DNA of 17,789 nt from S146-42 sp965371965 (GCA_965371965.1 CBDVAM010000067.1:1-17789); one strand, 5' to 3'; shown: positions 7,969 through 16,250, counted from the first letter of the stretch. The notes: a model not told the origin generated them from the sequence alone. Numbers and translations are program-made.

Positions 7969-8050
7969 TGGGCGCGGAGGGATTCGAACCCCCGTAGGCA
8001 TTGCCAGCAGATTTACAGTCTGCCCCCGTTGTCCACTTGGGTACACGCCC
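7969..8050 (-). tRNA. tRNA-Tyr (anticodon GTA)
   Basis: The minus strand folds into a complete class II tRNA of 82 bases. The acceptor stem is GGGCGTG (8050-8044) with CGCGCCC (7976-7970), including one G-T pair, and the discriminator base A is at 7969. The D stem is CCC/GGG. The anticodon stem GCAGA/TCTGC encloses the loop CTGTAAA, giving anticodon GTA. A 13-base variable arm with a GGC/GCC stem is typical for tyrosine tRNA. The T arm is GGGGG-TTCGAAT-CCCTC. The 3' CCA is not encoded (ATTC follows the acceptor), so it must be added after transcription. No second copy of its 3' end occurs in the window, so there is no sign of an integrated element here. Confidence 0.97.
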
Positions 8051-8063
8051 GGTTTCGGCGAGG

Positions 8064-8092
8064 AGTGTAGACCCCCCTCACGCGCCGGTGAA
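8064..8092 (-). promoter_or_regulatory. Promoter of tRNA-Tyr
   Basis: On the minus strand TTCACC (8092-8087) and TACACT (8069-8064) are separated by exactly 17 bases, each matching the sigma70 consensus at four of six positions. The spacer contains a run of six G. The -10 box ends 13 bases before the first base of the mature tRNA, so transcription would begin just upstream of the acceptor stem. Confidence 0.65.
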
Positions 8093-8176
8093 GCCGATTC
8101 CCTTGGCGAATCCGCGAGATCCTCGCCTGAGATGCCAAGAACTGCCACGCACGGAAGGTCCACAGGCGATCCGGGC

Positions 8177-9988
8177 TCACTTGAAGATCAACGCCCTCGG
8201 CATCGTCAGCACCACCGGCTCGTTGCGGAGCTGGCCCAAGGCCTCGATCTGCCCGCTGATCACCGACCAGGTGCGATCGCCGAGCACCTGGCGAGCCGCG
8301 TCGGCGAGTCCCCGGAGCACGAACGAGGGTCGACCCTGTGCGCTCAAGCCGGGTGCTTGCACAAACCCGCCGAACATCTCCTCGATCATCTCGTCGAAGC
8401 TCTTGGGTCCGGGGTAGTGCATGACGTCGTAGCGGTCCCAGTCCAGCTCCGCCGCCAGATCCCCGATCGCGGTATCCAGCGATCCGATAGCGTCGGCCAT
8501 CTTCAGGTCGATCGCCTTGTCGCCGGTGAACACTCGTCCCTCGGCGGTCTTGGCAAGATCAATCCCCTCGCGCCCGTCCTCGACGTGCCCGGTAAACTGC
8601 TCGTACGTCGCGACCATCCGCTCTCGAATCAGCGCCCGCTCGCGCTCGGTCCAAGGCTCGACCGAGGACATCAACGCCGCGCGCGGCCCGCGCGAACGCG
8701 ACTTCACGTTGATGTGCGCCTTGTCGTACAGCCCACCCATCGCGAGCTTACCGCCCACGACGCCGATCGATCCGACGATGCTGTTCTGGTTCACATAGAT
8801 CTTCTGGCCCCCGACGGCGATGTAATACCCGCCGCTGGCGGCCATCGACCCCACGCTGATCCAGACCGGCTTTTCTTCGCCGACCCGCTGGAGGCCCTGC
8901 CAGATGATCTCGCTGGCGATGGCCGAGCCGCCCGGCGAGTTGATCCGCACGATCACGCCGCCGATCTTGTCCTCCTTGAGAACATCCTCGAGGGCATTGC
9001 GGATGGTCCTGCTGCCGGTGGTCTTGCCGCCGAACAGTCCGCCGGAGCTGCCGTCGCCAGCGACGATCGCGCCCTCGATGTGCACGATAGCGATGGTGTT
9101 CCGCTTGGGACGATGATCGGGGCTCTCTGTGAGCATCCGCATCAACGCGAAGGGATTTCCGAGCAAATCCGCGGATCCCCCGCCGAAGTCCGGCCCGAAG
9201 TCCTCGATCCAGTCCACCTCGCCACCCAGCACGCCACTCAGATGATCCTTGATGTTCGGCAGATCGATCGCCGCATCGACAATGCCCAGCTCGATCGCGC
9301 GCTCGGCGTCGGCCCACCACAACTCCTCCATCGCCGAATCCAACTCGCTGTCGCTCAGACCCCGCCCGCTGCTCACGCTGGCGCGAAGATTGGCGTACAT
9401 CGAATCGAGCAGTTGCGAGACGTTCTGCTCCCACGCCTCGCTCGGCCCGGAGTTCATGTACATTTCATTCGCGCCCTTGTAGTCGCCCACCTGCACGAAG
9501 TCGGGCTCGATCCCCAGCCACGCGAACGTGTCGGCGAGGTACATCTCTTCCATATACAGCCCGGGGAACGACACCGAACCACCCGACTGGATGATCGCAG
9601 AATCCGCGAGCGACCCGAGCAGAATCTCCTGCGTGCCGTAGTTCTCGGCGAACACATGCACGGACTTGCCAGCGCTGCGCACCTGAGAGATCGCCCGCCC
9701 GAGCTCCTCGATCTGCGAGGTCGACAGCGCCGCGTCCTTGACGCGGATCAGCACGGCGTCGATATCGCCTTCCTCCGCCGCGGCCTCAAGCAGCGCGACA
9801 TAGTCGCCCAGGGTCGTCGCCTTGCCCGCCGAGATCAGCCAGTCAAACGGCCCCGCCTGCTCCAGTGGCGTGCCCTCGAGCGTCACCATCGCAACGCCAA
9901 CATCCGCCTGCGGCGAATCGCCCGCTATCGCGAGCGAAGCAGGGGTCAACAAGGCACCGAACAGCACGACGCGAGTAGTCCTCGACAT
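8177..9988 (-). CDS. sppA: Long-form signal peptide peptidase SppA (family S49)
   Basis: This 603-residue protein has the tandem two-domain arrangement of the long (about 67 kDa) SppA, which cleaves leftover signal peptides and other membrane segments on the outer face of the cytoplasmic membrane. It begins with a signal sequence (residues 1-22, ending LAIA-G). The general base is Lys171 in VGDYKGANE of the N-terminal half. The nucleophile is Ser385 in SMAASGGYYIAV of the C-terminal half, preceded by RINSPGGSA (348-356) and followed by NSIVGSIGVVGG (402-413). Both residues of the Ser-Lys dyad are present, so it should be active. The ATG at 9988 has GGAGG 8 bases upstream. It is the third gene of a minus-strand group after a zinc-ribbon membrane protein and a small zincin, with a 71-base gap that contains two hairpins. 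The start of the mature protein and the oligomeric state are inferred from the family. Confidence 0.95.
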   Translation of the reverse strand: MSRTTRVVLFGALLTPASLAIAGDSPQADVGVAMVTLEGTPLEQAGPFDWLISAGKATTLGDYVALLEAAAEEGDIDAVLIRVKDAALSTSQIEELGRAISQVRSAGKSVHVFAENYGTQEILLGSLADSAIIQSGGSVSFPGLYMEEMYLADTFAWLGIEPDFVQVGDYKGANEMYMNSGPSEAWEQNVSQLLDSMYANLRASVSSGRGLSDSELDSAMEELWWADAERAIELGIVDAAIDLPNIKDHLSGVLGGEVDWIEDFGPDFGGGSADLLGNPFALMRMLTESPDHRPKRNTIAIVHIEGAIVAGDGSSGGLFGGKTTGSRTIRNALEDVLKEDKIGGVIVRINSPGGSAIASEIIWQGLQRVGEEKPVWISVGSMAASGGYYIAVGGQKIYVNQNSIVGSIGVVGGKLAMGGLYDKAHINVKSRSRGPRAALMSSVEPWTERERALIRERMVATYEQFTGHVEDGREGIDLAKTAEGRVFTGDKAIDLKMADAIGSLDTAIGDLAAELDWDRYDVMHYPGPKSFDEMIEEMFGGFVQAPGLSAQGRPSFVLRGLADAARQVLGDRTWSVISGQIEALGQLRNEPVVLTMPRALIFK

Positions 9989-10010
9989 TGGTTCAACCTC
10001 CGTGAAGTGT

Positions 10011-10060
10011 GGGCGGATATTCCGCCCATATGGTCATTTGGTAAACCCATGTTCGGGTTT
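10011..10060. promoter_or_regulatory. Two small hairpins in the leader of sppA
   Basis: Between the stop of the zincin gene and sppA the minus strand can form AAACCC-GAACAT-GGGTTT (10060-10043), whose first base belongs to the zincin stop codon, and GGGCGGA-ATA-TCCGCCC (10027-10011), about 23 bases before the sppA start. Neither is followed by a T-run. They may shape translation or stability of the downstream message, or weakly separate sppA from the genes before it. Confidence 0.4.
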
Positions 10061-10470
10061 CAGTCATATCCCAGCTCTTCCAGATCGTCCTCTTCCAGGC
10101 CCATCTCGTGCCCGATCTCGTGCAACAGGGTAATCCAGATCTGCTCGAAAAGCCTCTCGAAGAACCCCGAATCTTCCTCAATCCAGCCCCCGGCCATCCA
10201 GATCGTCCCCTCGCGGAAGATATGGATCTGCCCGGGCAACTCTCCAGAGTGCTCCACGCTCTGGTCGGTCCGCATGATGCCCGAGTGAAGCCCGGCGATC
10301 TGGCTCGCCTGGCCACTCTCATCATCCAGGTCTCTCAACATCGCCGGCGTCGGGCGATCCAGCACGATCAGCGGAATCTCATCGAGCACGCCACGGATCG
10401 ATTCCGGCAGGCGGAGCACTGCCTCATCGACGAGGGCATCGAACCGCTCTCGCCGGGCCTGGTCGATCAT
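10060..10470 (-). CDS. Small zincin metallopeptidase (Zincin_1 / PF06262-like)
   Basis: This protein of 136 residues carries an HEIGHEMGL motif at 117-125 near the C-terminus, the HEXXH zinc-binding and catalytic signature. The arrangement (an acidic N-terminal part, 'IPLIVLDRP', then 'LLHEIGHEMGLEEDDLEELGY' split over the last 22 residues) matches the small predicted metallopeptidases of PF06262, sometimes described as minimal zincins. No signal peptide is present, so it should act in the cytoplasm. Substrates of this family are not established. Its ATG overlaps the TGA of the upstream membrane-protein gene as ATGA (10467-10470), and the GAGGA just before the ATG lies inside that gene, which points to translational coupling. 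Confidence 0.9.
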   Translation of the reverse strand: MIDQARRERFDALVDEAVLRLPESIRGVLDEIPLIVLDRPTPAMLRDLDDESGQASQIAGLHSGIMRTDQSVEHSGELPGQIHIFREGTIWMAGGWIEEDSGFFERLFEQIWITLLHEIGHEMGLEEDDLEELGYD

Positions 10471-11498
10471 TCCTCAAACATCCGATCCTGATCGCCAAAC
10501 GCATGCTCGACGCCCACCGGTGCGTGAGCAATCACCGGCACCAGACGGATCGTGTCCAGAAACACGCCGCCCAGCCCGATCGTGAACAGCAGCGATCCCA
10601 TCCCAATGAGGATCAGAGAGATCGGCATGAGCAGCCCATGCACGATGTCGGTCGAGAAACTCGCGCCGAGTCCGACCGAGTCGCCGATGGCCACGACGCC
10701 CAGGGCCGCCGCGAGCGAATACATCGACTGGCGATCGACCCGTCCGGTCCGGATCACCAGACTCCGGATCGCAAGCGTCCTTGCCATCGGGCGGAGCAGA
10801 AGAATGATCGCCACCATCAACGCGATCGAAAAAAGGCGAAACAGATGCGTCTGGCGATCCAGTCCGCCGGTCGTCAGGAACGGGCTCTGATCCAGAGAAC
10901 TCAGTGTCCCAAGGACCCGATGATGGGCTATTCCCAGGGGCACATAGAGCGCGATGGCGATCATCGCGAACCAGATCCGCTTGGATTCGAGCCCCGCATG
11001 CGGGCGCACAAAGACGCCCGCCGCGAGCCCCGAGACCCCCACCAGCCCCACCGAAATCAACATCATCCAGCTCTTCGCTCCGCTCCCAGAGGCGAGCACG
11101 AGATGGCTCGCCCATGTGAACAACGCCGCGAGCAACGCCGAGCCCGACCACAACACCAGCCCGCCGGCGACCAGGCGCGGCATCCCAATCGGCTGAAGCT
11201 GCTCGGCCCGTGGATCGACCACGCCCAGCACCGTCGCAAGGACGGGCAGGCCGCACTCGGGGCACAGCGCCCGGACACTCAGTCCTCGCTGGTTGTACCC
11301 GCAACCGACGCAGGAAAGGTCGCCCGAGAGGTCCCGCGCGACGCGCTCAGCGATCTCATCCTCGCGTGGCGTGGCGTCGGCGACACCCGATCGCACCCGC
11401 GACTCGCCCTGATCTTCGTTCTGTCCATCGGGCCTGTCCACCGCGCGGGAGATCCCCTCAAACGTGTCGCTCCAGGCGAGTGCCCAGCCGTTCAGCAT
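10467..11498 (-). CDS. Multi-pass membrane protein with N-terminal zinc ribbon
   Basis: This 343-residue protein of unknown function has an N-terminal polar part with a four-cysteine motif: Cys63 and Cys66 in CVGCGYNQRGL, and Cys79 and Cys82 in CPECG. This would bind one zinc ion as a small ribbon. From about residue 108 on there are roughly six to seven hydrophobic helices (about 108-132, 144-164, 176-193, 219-236, 259-278, 285-312), and the C-terminus is short and acidic. The motif is common in planctomycete membrane proteins of unknown function. The ATG at 11498 lacks a Shine-Dalgarno; a later in-frame GTG is possible, so the start is uncertain. It heads a minus-strand group with the zincin (ATGA overlap) and sppA, and is divergent from moxR with 92 bases between the start codons. 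Confidence 0.82.
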   Translation of the reverse strand: MLNGWALAWSDTFEGISRAVDRPDGQNEDQGESRVRSGVADATPREDEIAERVARDLSGDLSCVGCGYNQRGLSVRALCPECGLPVLATVLGVVDPRAEQLQPIGMPRLVAGGLVLWSGSALLAALFTWASHLVLASGSGAKSWMMLISVGLVGVSGLAAGVFVRPHAGLESKRIWFAMIAIALYVPLGIAHHRVLGTLSSLDQSPFLTTGGLDRQTHLFRLFSIALMVAIILLLRPMARTLAIRSLVIRTGRVDRQSMYSLAAALGVVAIGDSVGLGASFSTDIVHGLLMPISLILIGMGSLLFTIGLGGVFLDTIRLVPVIAHAPVGVEHAFGDQDRMFEE

Positions 11499-11590
11499 AC
11501 CGTGTAGAGCCTCTGAAGAACAACCCTACACTCCCGCCCGCGATTCCACACCCCGCAACCCCCAGCGACGATCCAACGGACAGCTTTACC

Positions 11591-12517
11591 ATGGACCAGA
11601 TCAACGCCCTCCGCGACAACATCCGCCAGGTCTTCCTGGGCAACGAGGACGCGGTCGAACAGATCATCCGCTGCCTGCTCGCCCGCGGACACATCCTCAT
11701 CGAGGACGTCCCGGGCGTCGGCAAGACCGTCCTGGCCACCGCCATCGCCAAGAGCGTCGATTGCCACTTCAGCCGCATCCAGCTCACCCCGGACATGATC
11801 CCCGCCGACGTGCTGGGCGTGACGATCTACGATCGCGAGACCGGCGAGTTCGTGCTCAAGAAAGGCCCGATCTTCACCAACATCCTCCTTGCCGACGAGA
11901 TCAACCGCACCACCCCCAGAACCCAGACCGCCCTGCTCGAGGCGATGAACGAGGCCCAGGTCTCCATCGACGGCACGATCCACATCCTCGAACAGCCGTT
12001 CATGGTGCTGGCGACCCAGAATCCCTACGACTTCGAGGGGACATACCTGCTGCCCGAGAACCAACTCGATCGATTTCTGATGCGGATCCGCCTGGGATAC
12101 CCCGATCCCGAGGCCGAACGCCGCGTGCTGGAGCTTCGCCCGGCCCAGAACATGCTCCAGGCGCTGCGCCCGGTGCTGAGCCGCGAGCAGGTCGTCGAGC
12201 TGCAGAGCAAGGTCGACATGGTCAAGCTCGAACGCTCCCTGATGGACTACATCATCGCGTTCGCCAATGCCTCGCGCGAACATCCCAAGATCCGTGTCGG
12301 CCTCAGCCCTCGCGGCAGCCTCGCGCTCGCCCAGGCCGCCCGGGCCACGGCGTTCACCAACGCCCGCGACTACGTCATCCCCGAGGACATCCTCGAGAAC
12401 ATCGAGTGCGTCTGCTCGCACCGGGTGATCACCGGCTCGGGCCTGGGTGCCGCGGGCCCCGAAGGCGCGATAGAACTGCTCCATAGCATCCTGGAGACCA
12501 TTGAGAGCCCGGTCTAG
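11591..12517 (+). CDS. MoxR-family AAA+ ATPase
   Basis: This protein of 308 residues is a complete MoxR AAA+ ATPase. It has Walker A EDVPGVGKT (38-46) preceded by the family's GHILIE, Walker B LLADEINR (99-106), a conserved TQTALLEAMNE helix (111-121), sensor 1 Asn144 in VLATQNPYDFEGTYLLPE, and a C-terminal lid with GLSPRGSLAL and a 'DYVIPEDI' stretch. MoxR ATPases act as chaperones that load cofactors or assemble partner proteins with VWA domains. The usual neighbours (DUF58, VWA and transmembrane proteins) are absent here, since the next gene is convergent. The ATG at 11591 is the first usable start; no GTG or TTG lies nearby upstream and the Shine-Dalgarno is weak. The TAG stop shares CTAG (12514-12517) with the stop of the opposing gene. 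Confidence 0.95.
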   Translation: MDQINALRDNIRQVFLGNEDAVEQIIRCLLARGHILIEDVPGVGKTVLATAIAKSVDCHFSRIQLTPDMIPADVLGVTIYDRETGEFVLKKGPIFTNILLADEINRTTPRTQTALLEAMNEAQVSIDGTIHILEQPFMVLATQNPYDFEGTYLLPENQLDRFLMRIRLGYPDPEAERRVLELRPAQNMLQALRPVLSREQVVELQSKVDMVKLERSLMDYIIAFANASREHPKIRVGLSPRGSLALAQAARATAFTNARDYVIPEDILENIECVCSHRVITGSGLGAAGPEGAIELLHSILETIESPV

Positions 12518-13206
12518 CGATCACGCCCGCACTCTGGACAGATAGGGCACGGAACTCCCGTGCAGTCATAGCCACACTCGCAAACATGTGGCAGCCGTAC
12601 TCGCGCCCGTCCCACCGCACGAAGGCCAAAACCAGCGCCCGCCACGACGAACCCAACGGTTCCAGACACCATGAGCCAGCCGAGAAAATCGATCCAATCA
12701 AACCCCGGAACGGTCCACCCCCAACGAGCGTACAAAGACAAGTAATCTGTGGGCAACTCCGGGCGCGCACGGGCCATTTCGACTGCGGCGCACGTCGCTC
12801 GGTCAGCCACGAACTCGGTCTCAATCAGGTCCATGGTGTGCGCCCACACGTCTCGTGGGATCCTCGCGTCGAAACCTGGACGAACCAACGAGCCAGCGGT
12901 ATCGACTATGCGAACATTGCGAACCACGACGCTGTCCGAACGGCGTCTCGGACCCCATCCACTCCACCGGATCGTCAATGGCCGATCAATCGTGAGAACA
13001 AGTGCCCCTGCCTGGATCTCACTCGGCAAGTGCTCCTCTTCATGGAGCGAGTGAATAATCCCTGCATCTTGTACACTCACGATGAGTTCAACTGTCGGCT
13101 GACGACCGCAGCCACGGGCACCGCGAATATTGCCCAAGAACACCGCGACAACAACCGCGGTGAGCAAGGCGATCAGCGAGACAGGACTGAACAACCACCT
13201 GCGCAC
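12514..13206 (-). CDS. Membrane protein with C-terminal zinc-ribbon motif
   Basis: This encodes 230 residues from a GTG at 13206, a start supported by AGGAG 6 bases upstream. An N-terminal hydrophobic helix (about 7-25) is followed by a ~145-residue domain without recognisable motifs, probably outside the membrane. A second helix follows (about 173-195), then a basic segment, and the protein ends in CECGYDCTGVPCPICPECG (209-227), a cysteine-rich version of the planctomycete 'CGYDLxGxxxxxCPECG' motif. It thus looks like a bitopic sensor or scaffold with an internal zinc ribbon, but no function can be assigned. It lies 48 bases downstream of the FAD/Fe-S dehydrogenase gene and may share its transcript. 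Its stop codon overlaps that of the convergent moxR. Confidence 0.82.
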   Translation of the reverse strand: MRRWLFSPVSLIALLTAVVVAVFLGNIRGARGCGRQPTVELIVSVQDAGIIHSLHEEEHLPSEIQAGALVLTIDRPLTIRWSGWGPRRRSDSVVVRNVRIVDTAGSLVRPGFDARIPRDVWAHTMDLIETEFVADRATCAAVEMARARPELPTDYLSLYARWGWTVPGFDWIDFLGWLMVSGTVGFVVAGAGFGLRAVGRARVRLPHVCECGYDCTGVPCPICPECGRDR

Positions 13207-13254
13207 GAGAAACTCCTGGATGTCGATACGACGCGATCCATGCGATCGGTTGCA

Positions 13255-16212
13255 TCACGCCAGGTGAACGTCTAACACTTCGACAGAATGCCTCGCATCC
13301 CGCGAGATCCCGTTCTGAATCTGGTGACGGCAACTCGTCCCCGATGCGCAGATGATGTCATTCGGCAGGGCCGCACGACACGCCGGCAGCAGCGCCAACT
13401 CCCCCACCGCCATCGACACGTCATAGTGCGTGTACCCAAACGCCCCGCCCATGCCGCAACAACCGGCGTCGAGCACGTCCACGCGATCGGGCCAGATCCT
13501 GCGCAGCAACGCCGCGCTGCTCTCGGCACCCCAGAGTGCCGTCTGATGACAATGCGCATGCAGCAGAAGACGCCCCGAGATCTCACCAAACTCCGCCCGC
13601 TGAGGGTGAGTATCCCAGTATTCGTCCAGAAACTGCTCAACCAGATACGACCGTGCGGCGAGTCGCTCTCGGATCTCTCTCGCCGTCCGTACCCGCAGTT
13701 CCAGCCAGTCATCACGCACCGCCGAGAGACACGACGGCTCGATAATCAAGAACGCTGCGATCGACTCGTCCTCGATCATCGGTCCCAAGCGATCCAGGGT
13801 CCGATCGATCGAACGGATCGCGCCCTCCAGCAGTCCAAGGCTGATCCGCGCTCGCCCGAAGTCATCGCCGAGAAACAGCTCGACGCGATAGCCAAACGCC
13901 TCGAGCAACCGGCGAGCCGCCAGGGCGATGTGCGGCTCGGTGTACGTCGTAAACGTGTCCGAGAGAAGCACGACCCTCGCCCCATCGGGATTCGCGTGCC
14001 CCTTCGCCCACTGCCTTGGCAGTGGCTTGCAGAGTTTCGGCACACTCCGCCGTGGATCGATCCCCAGCGCCCGATGCAACAGCCATCGCGACGGCGCGGC
14101 GGACCCCATCAGGTTCGCCAGGCGCGGCGCAAGAGCCCCCACTCGATGCAACCTGTCGATCGCACCGATCGCTCGGACCGACCACGGTGCTCCACCTCGC
14201 TGGCGATAGCTCTGGGCGAGATACTCGCTCTTGAGCTTGGCGACATCCACGTTGGTCGGACACTCCGCCTTGCACGCCTTGCAGCCCAGGCACAGAGACA
14301 AGGTCTCGAGAGTATCGGGATCATCGAATACGGGCTCTCGCGAGTCATTCAGACCCTCGCCGATCTGTCCGCTGATCGCCAGGCGCAGGGCATTAGCCCT
14401 GCCGCGGGTCGCGTGGCGTTCATCGCTCGTGGCGCGATAGCTCGGGCACATCGCCCCGCCCGACCGCTTGCGGCAGAACCCGGCACCGTTGCACGCCTCG
14501 GCGCCGCCGAGAAAGCCCTCGTCACCAAAGTCGAAGTATGTCTTCACATCAGGGCGACGCGCCAACACCTCTGGCCCGCGCCCGACACGCTCGGGCATCA
14601 CACGCATGCGCGTGACGATCGAATCGGGACCTCCCGCCTCAACGATGTTGCCCGGATTCAGCAGGCTGTGCGGATCAACGATTGACTTGACCTCGCCGAA
14701 CGCGCGAACCAACTCCGCCCCGAAGTAACGCTCCAGGAACGGCCCGCGAGCCCGCCCGTCGCCGTGCTCGCCCGACATGACCCCGCCCAACTCCATCGCC
14801 AGATCACACACACGCGTCGACATCTCGACCATTCGCTCTCGGTCGCCGGCATCGCGCGGGTCCACCAGCGGGCGCACATGCAATACGCCCACCGAGGCGT
14901 GCGCCCAATAGGCAGCCGTGGTTCCCGCGTCCTCGACGATTCCTCGCATCCGCCGGACAAACTCTGGTAGTCGATCGACCGGGATCGCACAGTCCTCGAC
15001 AAAGCTCACCGGCTTTCGATCCCCTCTCACCGCGTGCAGCAACGGCTCACCCGCCTTTCGCAACGCCCATGCCCGCGCCGCAGTCACCGAATCACCCAGC
15101 ACCATCACGCGATCGGACCCGCAGATGGAACGCATCCTCGCTAGCGCCTCGTCTATCTCGTCGTGCCCCCGCTCGCTCTGGAACTCGACATAGAGCAGCG
15201 CCCCAACTTCAGGATCGCCCGCACCCAGCTCCTCGGCGATCGCCCGGCAAGCAAGATTCCCTCGCGCCAGGCCCAGGACAGTGTCATCGATCAACTCGAC
15301 CGCCGACGGATGCAGCGTGAGTATCGCCTCAACGGATCCAATCGCGCTCTCGATCGACCCATACCCGATGACCGCCAGCGTACGAGCCGTAGGAACGGGT
15401 GTGAGCCTGAGCGTCGCGCCCAGCGTGATCGCCAGGGTGCCCTCGCTGCCACAGAGCAGCCCCGAGAGGTTGATGCCCGCGGCTCGTTCTTGCTCGCTCG
15501 CGAGATCACCCATCAAATCGAGTTGCCCAAGCACGCCGTCCAGCGCATACCCGGCGTTGCGCCGCAGGGTCTTGGGGAATCGCTCGCGGATGGGGGTCTC
15601 ATATCGACGCACGACATCCATCACTCGTTGGTTGATCTCTCGCACGCGTGGATCGCTCGATGCACCCTCGAACAGCACCCGCTCGCCGCTGGCTAACAGC
15701 GCGTCAACGCCCAGGACGTGCTCGCTCGTCCGCCCGTACCGCACGCTCCGCGCGCCCGCGGCGTTGTTGCCGATCATGCCGCCGATGCAGCACTGTGCGC
15801 CGGACGCGGGATCGGGTGCAAAGAACAGACCAACGTCGGTCGCCCGCACGATCTCCTGATTCAACGCGTCCAGCGTGATACCCGCCTCGACGCGGCAGCG
15901 ACGGTTCTCGGCGTCGATTTCGAGCACATCCCGGCATCTCACCGAGACATCGATGACGACCGCTCGATTCGTACACTGCCCGGCGAGGCTTGTTCCTCCC
16001 CCCCGCGCCAGGACGGGGATCTTGCGATCCAAACACCATCGTGCCGCGATGGCCGCGTCTTCGATGCTCGCCGGGATCACTACGCCGAGGGGCTCGACCT
16101 GGTACATCGAGGCGTCGGTGGCGTAGAGCATGCGATCGTGCGATGAGAGTCGGACCTCGCCGGCAATCTCGCCGGCGAGCGCCTGAAGACAGTTGGAAGG
16201 CGACTCGCTCAC
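13255..16212 (-). CDS. FAD/Fe-S D-2-hydroxyacid dehydrogenase (YdiJ/Dld type)
   Basis: This large fused flavoprotein has 985 residues if started at the GTG at 16212, which begins 38 bases after the mnmA stop; in-frame GTG and TTG codons further upstream (to 16293) would overlap mnmA. The N-terminal half is a PCMH-type FAD domain (RGGGTSLAGQ 70-79, GGMIGNNAAGARSVRYG 144-160) and an FAD-oxidase C domain (SGEHGDGRARG 480-490, LLNPGNIV). Next come cysteines for two 4Fe-4S clusters: Cys574, Cys580 and Cys589 near CNGAGFCRK...MCPSY, and CLGCKACKAECP (641-652). The C-terminal part is a CCG domain pair with EPSC (825-828), HCHQ (887-890) and CCGMGG (918-923), like GlpC/GlcF. The order and length match E. 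coli YdiJ, which oxidises D-2-hydroxyglutarate, and related D-lactate dehydrogenases. The exact substrate cannot be told from sequence. Electrons probably pass to the quinone pool. Confidence 0.92.
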   Translation of the reverse strand: MSESPSNCLQALAGEIAGEVRLSSHDRMLYATDASMYQVEPLGVVIPASIEDAAIAARWCLDRKIPVLARGGGTSLAGQCTNRAVVIDVSVRCRDVLEIDAENRRCRVEAGITLDALNQEIVRATDVGLFFAPDPASGAQCCIGGMIGNNAAGARSVRYGRTSEHVLGVDALLASGERVLFEGASSDPRVREINQRVMDVVRRYETPIRERFPKTLRRNAGYALDGVLGQLDLMGDLASEQERAAGINLSGLLCGSEGTLAITLGATLRLTPVPTARTLAVIGYGSIESAIGSVEAILTLHPSAVELIDDTVLGLARGNLACRAIAEELGAGDPEVGALLYVEFQSERGHDEIDEALARMRSICGSDRVMVLGDSVTAARAWALRKAGEPLLHAVRGDRKPVSFVEDCAIPVDRLPEFVRRMRGIVEDAGTTAAYWAHASVGVLHVRPLVDPRDAGDRERMVEMSTRVCDLAMELGGVMSGEHGDGRARGPFLERYFGAELVRAFGEVKSIVDPHSLLNPGNIVEAGGPDSIVTRMRVMPERVGRGPEVLARRPDVKTYFDFGDEGFLGGAEACNGAGFCRKRSGGAMCPSYRATSDERHATRGRANALRLAISGQIGEGLNDSREPVFDDPDTLETLSLCLGCKACKAECPTNVDVAKLKSEYLAQSYRQRGGAPWSVRAIGAIDRLHRVGALAPRLANLMGSAAPSRWLLHRALGIDPRRSVPKLCKPLPRQWAKGHANPDGARVVLLSDTFTTYTEPHIALAARRLLEAFGYRVELFLGDDFGRARISLGLLEGAIRSIDRTLDRLGPMIEDESIAAFLIIEPSCLSAVRDDWLELRVRTAREIRERLAARSYLVEQFLDEYWDTHPQRAEFGEISGRLLLHAHCHQTALWGAESSAALLRRIWPDRVDVLDAGCCGMGGAFGYTHYDVSMAVGELALLPACRAALPNDIICASGTSCRHQIQNGISRDARHSVEVLDVHLA

Positions 16213-16250
16213 GATGGACGGTAGATCACCTGGTCCGCGACGGACGGGCC

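Noticed and set aside
7711..8070. Plus-strand frame of 119 codons across the tRNA region
   Set aside because: Its C-terminal part (WARRDSNPRRHCQQIYS) is the antisense translation of the tRNA-Tyr gene, a common false gene call.
7949..10288. Plus-strand frame of 779 codons
   Set aside because: It is antisense to sppA and to the tRNA, is rich in Arg/His/Pro without domain motifs, and arises from the GC-rich codon bias of sppA.
10503..11507. Plus-strand frame of 334 codons
   Set aside because: It is antisense to the zinc-ribbon membrane protein; its His/Arg/Gln-rich composition is typical of a shadow frame.
11210..11590. Extension of moxR upstream of 11591
   Set aside because: The upstream codons are antisense to the zinc-ribbon protein gene and do not match the MoxR N-terminus, while ATG at 11591 gives the expected start.
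13288..14685. Plus-strand frame of 465 codons
   Set aside because: It is antisense to the Fe-S and CCG part of the dehydrogenase and shows no recognisable protein features.
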